A stretch of 64,000 bases of DNA, from positions 423,622 to 487,621 of the forward strand of contig CAJNOP010000095.1 of assembly GCA_905250075.1 (NCBI GenBank), written 5' to 3'. Positions 51,048 through 63,000 of this stretch are shown here, one piece after another (position 1 is the stretch's first letter; every line of letters starts with the position of its first letter). The notes beneath the pieces are model-generated. The model had not been told where the DNA came from. It saw only the letters and a list, made by a program, of their open reading frames with translations, and made no database searches. The position numbers were made by a program, and so were the translations under genes. This DNA is from Rotaria sp. Silwood1. Its lineage: Eukaryota; Rotifera; Eurotatoria; Philodinida; Philodinidae.

Positions 51048-54000
51048 AATGATTCAATTGAGCTTGTAATTAGAGAATATACTTATATATATATATATGT
51101 ATTAACTTCAATCATTGTATCAATATTGAAAAGATGATTGTTAAGTTAATCAAACGAAATGAAATATGATGATCAAAAGAAAGCTAGCGGGATAGTTGTA
51201 TAGATATACATGCATGTTACTTCAATTTTTTTTTTTTGTTCATTCCGACATTTGATGTTACCATATGACGAAGAAGATTGTCTGACGTCATCATTCAAAT
51301 CATTTAATATTTATCGAGATTTTTTTTTTTGCTTTAATCGACTTTTCTCCCGCTATGCGCCAATTTAATTGATCAATAGAAATAATTAACGAGAAACGTC
51401 TTACATATAGAAGATTTGATATTATGATTTGTGAATAAGAAACTTCTTTTTTTTTTTTTTGTTATGCTCCTTATATGTGTACGTGTGTCGATAATTGAAC
51501 ACTTCATTTCCTGCGAAATTAAACACAATTCTTTATTTTTATTCTCTGTCTCATATCAATTGTCATTGTCGGAGCCCTCGAGCACAATTAAACATATATA
51601 CGTATTGTTGCTTGCGTATGTTCACACCATTGTACATATTCATCATCATCAACAAATTGATGAAGAGTAAAGTGGAAAAAATGATCAGGTGACTAAAGTG
51701 TGAATCAAAACACAATTAAAAATAAATTGTTTTATTACAGAAAAATATCGAAATCTACAAATGAATACTAATTGAAAATAGTTTTCGATTATACATATAC
51801 TTATTCAAATTATCGAAGAAAACCTAAAAGAATTTTATAAATAAGTAACATACAAGAAAGAAAATCAACTATTTCTATAAAAATAAATCTTGATGTGACT
51901 GTAATTCATAATCATTGGTTTTAATCGATGCATATATATATATACCTTTCTATTCTTGAAGAATAAACCTGGATCGATAAACAATATAGTTAATATAATT
52001 AGGGGCGTCCCCAGCATGAGACCATCCTCAATCTTGAGAAGTTTTCGTTTTTCTTCAGTGAATTTACTACATTTTTCTGCTCACTGGTTCTCAAAAAAAA
52101 AGCTTCAATATCTGCACCAAAATTCAGTCAATTGTAACAAAAATCCTCCAATCAGGTTTCTGAGTTATTGAATCTCCAAGCCTGTCAACTTCAGGACACA
52201 CCTGAATATGGTTCTATAAAAAAAAAGTTCGTAGTGTAGTTCGCTTGGTGTTGAATTCAGGCTGAAATTTTAATTTGTTTTGCAGTTTTGATGATTTTCT
52301 ACTCTGTTCTGTTTTGTGTGCAATAAAAAATAATTATTATATGCTACGGCTATGATGATATTGAGAGCATGACGCACTAGAATTCATTTTATTTTGAAAG
52401 TCGATAGTTATTAATAAATAGAAGTCATGACTTATTTTGATCCATCTATGACATTGGTCTTGTCGTGATTTTTTATAATGTCACTGTAACGTATTTATTT
52501 TACTTTTCTTGCTTGATTATTTACTTACATACAGTAATCATTAGAGGTCTCACTAAGCGAGGCAGAACAAAATCGAGCTAGCCCATAGTCTTTTCTTGAA
52601 AAATGACGCAACCATAAGCTACTCATTGAATTGGATTTGATAAATTTTTAACACATGAATCAGCAAGCACATGTCGAGTACCACCAGTTAATGTATAAAT
52701 AAATGTTTGATAATATATTTGACAACTTGCAAAACTTCGATTTCTCTCGAATTTGTTAGTATTTTTTGATTATTTTTTAAGTTCAAATCCGAAACTTTTC
52801 AACATAAAGATGTGTTTACCTTTTCACTTTTAATAACAACATAATCGATAATTGATGAAAAAATGTTAACACAAATTGATAGGTGAAAAGGTTCAATAGG
52901 AAAAGATTCAGAAAAAGTAATTGTTAATAAACGAGTAGAACTAGGCAAGAGCGTTTTGTTGAATATACAAAAATCTTTTTTAAGATGATGATAATGTTAT
53001 CCTTTTCTTTGTTTCGTTTTATATATTTGCTGCTCGTTGTAGAAAGATTTTAGCATATGGAAAAACTATATGGAATCTTCGAAAAATACAGTTTCGCGGA
53101 AATATGCAACATCTTTTTTCTTTATAAAAAAAAAAACTTTATATTTTATTCAAGACTCGAGCGAACCCATTGAGACACCTGGAAACTATCTTTTATTAAT
53201 AGCAATTTAGTTAATTTGTTCTTATTGCCATAGTTATAAAAGAAATGAAGATTAATTTACAAATTGAATTTTCACGAGCAATGATGTTAAGCATGATGAC
53301 TATCACGTGAGATAATTAGAAAAAGAAGTATATTTTCTCATACATATTGCAACAGGTAACAAGAAGATGAAGATAATGATATCAATATAGCAGACAATAA
53401 TATTGAGTAACTTTCATTAAATATGACTATCGAAAACAGCACATCAAAATTTGGTGATTAGGGTGCTTGATAGACATTAAGAATATTACTTTTCTAAATA
53501 AATACGTTGTCGTTTATAGGAAATATATAAATTTGAAAAGCTTATGTCTCAATTTTATTTTGTACATATATTTTCTTTTCAAACTTTTTATAAATCCAGC
53601 TCCATGAAACTATTAATCATATTATATCATTCTATGCTCTGTAGGTTTTTCTAGCAAACACATTCGAGTATGACAGTCAAATAATAAAAATTTGTTTACG
53701 GATATATGATTGCAAAAAAATAACTATTTGTCAACTTGAATGTGATACTAAAAGACTATAATCATAATAATATTATTAATCCATAAACATAAACTTATAT
53801 CAATTATTCATTTTATTTTATTAAAGGAAGAAGTAAGAAGAAGAAGAAGAAGAAAAAAAAAATTTTATTTATTTATTATGATGAACTTCTTATACACACA
53901 CCGGACTTATAGTTTGTTTTTATTTTTCATATTTGTATATATAAAAATAGATCTTGATTATTCATTATAATCATCATATGTATTGTCATTGTTATTGTCA

Positions 54001-54075
54001 ATTTTTGACTAGAAGAAAAAGAAATGAATTATATTTCTTTGATATCTAACTAAGAAGAAGCAACATGCAAAAAAT
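51048..54075. other. Intergenic stretch between the small membrane gene and the mucin-like gene
   Basis: About 3 kb, AT-rich. A slightly more GC-rich patch at about 52000-52220, beginning aggggcgtccccagcatgag, could be a transposon fragment, but no frame or terminal repeat is clear. GAA-type repeats at 53829-53849. A possible extra 3' exon of the mucin-like gene lies at about 53955-54009. Confidence 0.5.
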
Positions 54076-57000
54076 CTACAGTGATGTTGAAGTGATATTT
54101 AGAGATTCAGTATAAGATTTAATCGTGCTAGAATTATATTCAATCTGAATCGTAGAAGTTTGATTAGGTGACATTAGTGTCGATTGAATCGAACTAAAAG
54201 ATTTATCGAAATTCTTTGAATTTGTTTCAGTTGACTGGACAATTAATGAAGAACTTTCAGTAGAAATTACATCTTTCAATGAAGTATAATCAGATGAAGA
54301 TAAAGGAGTTGTTGACAATTGATTTAAATTATCTAAATATTAAAATAAGACAAAAAAGAAAAATGATTCTTTTAAATGTTCAATATATCGAATTCTATGT
54401 ACCTGTTTGTTTCATATTTGTCGTAGTTATTATGTCATTTGAAAATAATGGAGAAGATGAAATAGGATCATTGGATGATATAACATTTGTTGTTGTTACT
54501 GTTGGATAAACAGTTGAAGAGTATGTTTCTTTAGAATTAAATGTATTGAATACTGTCGATGGATTGATAGATGATTTTAAATTAACTGTTGATCGTTGTT
54601 CTATTGTATCTGATGTTATCGATGCAATGGTTGATGTGATATGTTTATTAATTTCTTGGGAAGAGAAAGATGTAGTTAGTATTTGATCAGTAATAGATAC
54701 TGAAGGAGTGTTAGTAAATGTTTGATCGGATGTTGAAGAGAATAATTTTACAGATTCTATTGTGGTGCCATCGAAATGTTCTGTTATTTGTTTTGATGGA
54801 GATTGGGTATTGAAGTTTGTTGTTAAGTCCAAATTTTGTTTTATGGTTAATGTATTAAGATCTTGTTGTGTTTGTAAACTTGATAGTTGATTGGAAAATT
54901 GAGTTAATGTCGATGGTGAGTGAGTTATTTTGGTTACATCAGATGATGATTCTGTACTTAATAATGAATTAAATATCAATTTTGTATTATCCAGTGATTG
55001 TGTAGTTTCTACTAATGAATCAATTAATGGTGAATATGTAGATGATGTAATATCGTTTAATGTTGATGTTTGAATTTTTGAAGAACTTAAATCAGTTTGT
55101 GAAATGATTGTTGTTGATAATTGAAGTGATAGTGGTCGGTCATTAGTGGATATTTGATTGGAGAAAATCGTTTCGGTAGCATCATGGATTTTTTCTGTCG
55201 TAGAATCTGAATGAGTTTGAGATGAGGAAATTATTTGTTGATCAATGTATGAACTACTCGTTGTTTCATGATCGCTGATAGATGATAAACTTTGGAAAGT
55301 TGAAAGTTGATCTTTTGTCGTATTGATAACGTCTTCTGATGTTGACGAATCACTTACAGTGCTTGTGGGATGCGATATGTTTGAGGTGGATATTTCCACT
55401 GGTGCTATTGAGGTTGTATTATTACTGTGAACTGATAAAGTCGTATCTGAGGAGAATGACAATGGTGCTCGATGAGTAGATGATGCTGAAACAAATGAGC
55501 TCATAGAAAATGTTTCTTGATTCGATGTTGTCGAATGCGTAGTTGGCAAAGTAGATGAATCAGTTTTTTGGTTTGTAGATTCAATGAATTCAGATGATGT
55601 CGATTGATCAAATGAATATTCTAAACTTGATGTTAATTGTTTAATGTTTAACGATGATGTTTCAATTTCAGAATTGCTTTGTGAAGATTCAATGATTGAG
55701 TTTGTTATTACAGATTCTTCTTCGGTAAAACTATACAAAGTTGTCGACGATATAGAATTGTTCATGCTTGATGTAGTTGTCTCAATATAAAATTCATTTT
55801 GAGATTCAGAAGTTGGTACATTATCAGTAGATTGTGAATTGAAATCTGAAGAATTTGAGGAAGTTACTGATGTCATTGTACTGTCTGTTGCTCTGAATAA
55901 TGTTGAAACTGTTGGCAGTTGTGTTTCACTACTAGTTGTGAACTGTGATGCTTGCGCATTTACAGTTGTTTCAGCGGTACTGATATTATCTTGCATGATC
56001 ATGTCTGAAGTAGCTGAGACAGTATTTGAACTTGAAAGCATCGATGACATTGTACTTGCTTGATTAAATGTCTCACTAGTAGAATTTGTTATGACTACAT
56101 GATCTGTTGATGTTTCTAATTGTTTCTCTTTTGAAATCGATAGAGATTCTGTGGATGTGATTGAATTCATCGATGTAGTGTCAAATAATCGCAATAAATC
56201 AGTTTCACTGACTAAGAGAGAAGTCTTTTGAGAGCTACTAAGCTCTGCGTTAGCTGACGCTGTCGTTTCAATCGTGGAAGACATAGTTAACGGTAACACG
56301 GATGTCGATAAAGATAATTGATCCGTATTCGTAATTGGCATTGTATTAGTTGATATTTGATTGATCATGTTCAGTGTAGTGCTGAAAAGATACTGAGAAG
56401 AATCTAAATTAGTTGTGTCAATATTCGAGTTGCTTGCAACGGGAGAATCGATTGTAGTAGATTGTAATTGTGTAGTATCTTGTGCAGTGAGTGGTGTTGT
56501 CACATTGTCGTTTGATACATCCACGCTTGTGTGTAATATTGTGTCACTGCTTCTCATTATACTTGACGGTTCAGTTAACAGTTGAGTACTACTCAAAGAA
56601 ATCGTAGATGTTGTTGTTTCTTCTTTCATGTATTCTGTAGTAGATTGTGGTAAATTTTCAGATGTTTTTTGAGTATTTTCTGTACTTTTAGAGCTTTCTG
56701 TAGGCAATGAAGTAGTACTAGAGAAGAATATGGTACGACTATCAGTGTCCATCGATGGCAATGTCATCTTGTCAACTGTTGTCGTTGAAGATATTGATGA
56801 ACTTGATACATTTTGTTGAACATCAGTAAAATTTTCAATTGATGTTATCGAAGAAACAGTTCTGTCATCAATCGTAGACATTTTATCTGTGTGTTCAAGA
56901 GTAGAGCTTGTTTGCTCAAGAAGATTCTTCGAGATACTGCTGAAAGTAGTAGTTAAAGTCGAAAACGTAGTTTCACTGCTATAAGCACTGATTTGTTCAG

Positions 57001-60000
57001 ATAATAAAGACTCAATAGAAGTTGATTTAGGATCGATTACGATACGAGAAATAGTTGATTGATCTTGATTATCTGTCGTAACTGCTTTGCTAGAAATTGT
57101 AGTAGAACCAGCTGTGAAACTTGATTCTGCATCAAAACCTGTAGAAATTCGTCCTAAATACGTTGTTTGCTGCTCACTACTGACTGTTGATGATAATTTG
57201 TCTTCAAAGACTTCGTGCGTAGTTATAATGACATTCACAATATTAGTCGATGTTGGTATTATGGTATGAATGTTTGATACGCTATCTGATGAGGTTAGTG
57301 ATGCAGATTGTATTCCTATGGTCGCAGATGGTTTGATAGATGTGACAAATACATTGCTATGATCAACGAAAGTTGGTAATAATCTATTTGTTTCCATTGT
57401 TACTTCATTGGTAACAGTGTTTGAATTTTTACTGCTCATTTCTGCTGATGTTTGGTATTGATCATTAATAGTTGTTGATGATGTTGTTAGTTCGTCAGTA
57501 ATCTTGCTTGTGTATTCTGAGGATGGTTGTAAAGAACTTTCACCAGAACTTGCAATGTGTTCTAAAGTGTAAGATAGTGTCGATAATGTACCATTGATTT
57601 CCGTATTGAAAGATACGAATGAGTTTAGGCTATCAGTAGACTGTGAATTTAAATGTGTAGAATTCGAAGGAGTTATCGATGTCATTGTACTGTCTGTTGC
57701 CTTGGATAATATTGAAACTGTTGAAGATTGTACTTCATTGGTAGTTGTGAACTGTGATGATTGTGCATTTATAGTTGTTTGAGTGGTACCGATACTATCT
57801 TCCGTGAACATCGTTGAAGTAGTTGACACAGTACTTGAACCTGGAACGACCGATGATATAGTACCTGCTGAGTTAAATGTCTCACTAATAGGATTCGTTA
57901 TCAATAGATGTTCTGCTGACGTTTCGAATTGATTATCTACAGAAGTTGATAGAAATTCCATGGTTGTAAACGAGTTTATGTACATACTATCAAATGTTCC
58001 ATATGAATCAGCTTCATTGGACAAGAGAGAAGTTTGTCGAGAAGTACTAAGTTCTGCGTTAGCTGACGCGGTCATTTCAATCGTGGAGGTGGTAGTGCTT
58101 GGTAATGATGATGTTGCTGTAGATGATTGATTCGTAGTCATAATTGCCATTGTAGAGTTGAAGAAGTATTGAGAAGAATCTGAATTTGTTGAGCCGATAT
58201 TCGAGTTGTCGGACATGGAAGTATCGGTTGTAGGAGATTGTACTCGTGTGGTATCTTGTGCCGTAAATGGCATTGTCGCAGAGTCGCTTGATACATGAAC
58301 GCTTGTTTGCGATGCTGCTTCACTGTTTTTCATTATGTTGAGTGAAGTTTCAGTTAACGTTTGAGCTCGAGTCGAATAAAGAGTAGTTGATATTGTTTCT
58401 TCATTCGCATATCCTATGGTAGAATGTGGTTGAAACTGAAGTGTTTTTCCAGTATTTTCAATAGATATTGAGCTTTCCGTTGTTGTTGACGTAATACTAG
58501 AGAAAATTGTCGTGCGACTAACGATGTTTGTCGCTGGTGGTGTCAGCTTGTCAACAGTTATCATTGATGAGACCGATGAAGGTGTTGGATTTTGTGGAAC
58601 ATCCGTGGAATGAAAAACTGATGCAACGGATGAAACAGTTGCCTCATTACCTGTGGATATTTTGTTTGTGTATTGACTAGTAGAAGTTGATCGTTCATCA
58701 GAAATCTTCGAAGTATCACTAAAACTGCCGCTTAATGTTGAAAATGTAGTTTCCCTAATGGATGTAGTAGCTTGGTTCAATGATGAAGATTCATCAGAAG
58801 ATGAGAAAGGTTCGATGACTCTAGAAGAAATAGACGATTGATCCTGATTGATCGTTGTGCCTTGTGTAGAAGATAATGTAGTAGAACTAGTTGGAAATGT
58901 TGCTTCTGTATTGGCATTAGTAAAAATTTCACGGAAATATGTTGTTTGATTCTCAGTATGGTATGTTGACGATAATTTGTCTTCAAATACTTTCTGAGTA
59001 TTTGTAATGAAATCCATGCTGTTTGTCGATGTTAATGTAATGGTTTGAATGTTTGAGGCATTATTCGAAGATGTTGTTGATGAATATTTGGCTTCTATCG
59101 GAGTACTGGGTGTAGTAGCTGTGTGATTTATGTTGGTAATATCATTTGAAGTTGATGAAACAGTATTTGTTTGCATTGTTATTTGATTAGAATTAATGTC
59201 GGAATTAGTACTACTGATTTCTGCTGATGTTTGGTATTGATCACTAACAGTTGTTAATGGTGATGTTAGTACACTAGTAATCTTCCTAGTGTATTCTGAG
59301 GATGGTTGTAAGGGACTTTCAGTGGAAGTTGAAATGTGTTCTAAAGTGGAAGATAGTGTCGATAATGTACTATTGATTTCGGTATTGAAAGATACGAATG
59401 AGTTTAGGCTATCAGTAGATTGTGAATTTAAATGTGTAGAACTTTCAGGAGCTACCGATGTCATTGTACTGTCTGTTGCCTTGGAGAATATTGAAACTTT
59501 TGAAGATTGTACTTCATTGGTAGTTGTGAACTGTGATGATTGTGCATTTATAGTTGTTTGAGTGGTACCGATACTATCTTGCATGATCATGTTTGAAGTA
59601 CCTGAGACAGTACTTGAACTTGAAGGAATCGATGAGATTGTACTTGCTGAGTTAAGTGTCTCACTAATAGTATTCGTTATGAATGGATGTTCTGTTGACG
59701 TTTCGAATTGATTTTCTATTGAAGTTGATAGAAATTCCATGGTTGTGAATGAGTTTATGGATGTAGTATCAAATGTTCGATATGAATCAGGTTCATTCGA
59801 CAAGACAGAAGTGTGTCGAGAAGTACTAAGTTCTGCGTTAGCTGACGCTGTCATTTGACTCGTGGAGGTGGTAATGCTTCGTATTGATGATGTTTCTGTG
59901 GATGATTGATTCGTAGTCATAACTGCCATTGTAGAGTTGAAGAAGTATTGAAAAGAATCTGAATTTGTTGTGCTGATATTTGAGTTGTCTGACATGGAAG

Positions 60001-63000
60001 AATCGATTGTATTAGATTGTAATCGTGTAGTATTATCTGCAGTAAATGGCGTTGTCACGGAGTTGCTTGATAAATGAATGCTTGTTTGCGATACCGTTTC
60101 CGTCTTTTGCATAATGTTTGATGAAGTTTCACTCAACGTTTGAGTTGGAATCGAAGAAATCGTAGATAATGTTGTTTGTTCATATGCATATCTTGTGGTA
60201 GCTTGCGGTTGACTGTGGGATATTTTCCAATTATGATCGGTAGTTCTAGAGTCCTCTGTTGTTGTTGAAGTAGCACTAGAGAAGAATACGGTACGACTAA
60301 CAGTGTTGATCGGTGTCGATGTTATCTTGTCAGTAGGTGTCATCGAAGATATTGATGAACTTGATTCAGTTTGTTGAACATTAGTTGAATTTTCAATTGA
60401 TGTTATCGAAGAACTATTTGTGTTTGCTACTGTAGATGTTTCAGTTGTATGTTGAAGAGTAAAACTTGTTTGGTCTGCAGAAATTTTGGAAGTTTCACCG
60501 AAAAGATTAGTTAACGTTACAGATATCGTTTTCATGTTATTAGTAGTGATTTCTTTAGATATTGAAGACTCAACAGAAGTTGAAGTAGGTCCGTTAACAT
60601 AACGAGATATTGTTGATTCACCTTGATTGATTGTTGTATCTTCTCTGGTAGATAATGTGGTAGAACTAAATGCAAGTGTGGCTTCTATATCGAGATTTGT
60701 AGAAACTTGTTGCAGATGCGTTGTTTTCTGTTCACTATTTAATGTTGATGATAGTAGGTCTTCAAATACTTGAGTAGTTGTAATGAGATTCATCATATTA
60801 GTTGATGTGGGTGTTGTCGTATGAACATTTAACACATTGTCTGTGGATGTCAGTGTTGAAGATTTCATTTCTATGGTGGTGGTAGGTGTGATAGATGTGA
60901 CAAATATACCGTTATTATCAACTGAAGTTGATAAAACACTATTTGTTTGCATTATCATTGCATGAGTATCCGTGTCTGAATTTTGGCTACTCATTGCTAT
61001 TGATGTTTGATATTCATCATTGATAGTTGTTGTTTGTGTTGTTGGTTCATCAGTAACCTTGTTTGTATATTGTGGAGATAAATGTAATGAACTTTCAGTA
61101 GAAGTTGAACTGTGTTCCAAAGTGGAAGACGATGATGATACTGAACTACTTATTTCAGCATTTAGAGATACAAAAGATGTCAAGTTATTAGTAGATTGTG
61201 AATTTAAATGTGTAGAATTCGAAGGAGTTATCGATGTCATTGTGCTGTCTGTTTCCTTAGATGAAACTGAAACGGTTGGCGATCGTAGTTCCTTAATAGT
61301 TGTGGACTGTGATGATTGTGCATTTATAGTTGTCTGAGGGGTACCGCTACTATCTTGCATGATCATGGTTGAAGCAGTTGAGACAGTACTTGAACCTGGA
61401 AGGATCGATGCTATTGTACTTGCTTGATGAACTATCGCGCTAGTAGAATTTGTTATGAGTACATATTCTGTTGATGTTTCTAATTGTTTCTCTATTGGAG
61501 TTGATAGAGATTCCATGGTTGTGAACGTGTTTATGGATGTAGTATCAAATGTTCGATATGAATCAGATTCGCTTGATGAGACTAAAGTTCCTTGAGAGTC
61601 ACTCAGTTTTGTGTTAGCTGATGTTGTCGTTTCGATCGTGAAAGTTGTAGTACTTGACAATGGTAATGTTGCTGTAGATGATTGGTTCCTAGTCATAATT
61701 GCCATTGTAGAGTTGAAGAAGTATTGAGAAGAATCTGAATTTGTTGTGCCGATATTCGAGTTGTCTGACATGGAAGAATCGATTGTATCAGATTGTAATC
61801 GTGTACTATTTTGTGCAGTAGATGGCACTGTCATAGAGTCGCTTGATACACGAATGCTTGTTTGCGATACCGTTTCAGTCTTTTGCATAATGTTTGATGA
61901 AGTTTCAGTTAACGTTTGAGTTCGAGTCGAATAAAGAGTAGTTGATATTGTTTCTTCATTCCCATTTCCTATGGTAGAATGTTGTTGATACTGAAGTGTT
62001 TTTCCAGTACTTTCAGTAGATATAGAGCTTTCCGTTGTTGTTGAAGTAATACTAGAGAAAATTGTCGTGCGACTCACGATGTTTGTCGCTGCTGGTGTCA
62101 TCTTGTGAACAGTTATCATTGATGAGACCGATGAAGATGATGGATTTTGTGAAACATCCGTAGAATGAAAAACTGATGCAACGGAAGAAACAGTTGCCTC
62201 ATTACCTGTGGATATTTTGTTTGTGTATTGACTAGTAGAAGTTGATCGTTCATCAGAAATCTTCGAAGTATCACTAAAACTGCCGCTTAATGTTGAAAAT
62301 GTAGTTTCCCTAATGGATGTAGTAGCTTGGTTCAATGATGAAGATTCATCAGAAGATGACAAAGGTTCGATGATTCTAGAAGAAATAGACGATTGATCCT
62401 GATTGATGGTTGTGCCTTCTGTAGAAGATAATGTGGTAGAACTACTTGGAAATGTTGCTTCTGTATTGACATTAGTAGAAATTTCACGGAAATACGTTGT
62501 TTGAAGCTCAGTATGGGATGTTGACGATAATTTGTCTTCTAATACTTTCTGAGTATTTGTAATTAACTCCATGCTGTTTGTCGATGTTAATGTAATGGTT
62601 TGAATGTTTGAGGCATTATCCGAAGATGTTGTTAATGAATATTTGGCTTCTATCGGGGTACTAGGTGTAGTAGCTATGTGCTTTATGTTAGTATTATCAT
62701 TCGAAGTTGATAAAACAGTATTTGTTTGCATTGTTATTTGATTAGTATTGATGTCTAAATTAGTACTACTGATTTCTGCTGATGTTTGGTATTGANNNNN
62801 NNNNNATTCTGAGGATGGTTGTAACGGACTTTCAGTAGAAGTTGAAATGTGTTGTGTACTGGAAGACAATGTTGGTAATGTGTTACTAATTTCAGCATTT
62901 ACAGATACGATAGAGGCTAAACTATCAGTAGTTTGTGAACTAAAATGCGTAGAACTTTCAGGGGCTACGGATGTCATTGTACTGTCTGTTGCCTTGGATA

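Noticed and set aside
52000..52220. Possible transposon fragment with GC-richer start
   Set aside because: No inverted ends, no coding similarity and no second copy seen in the window.
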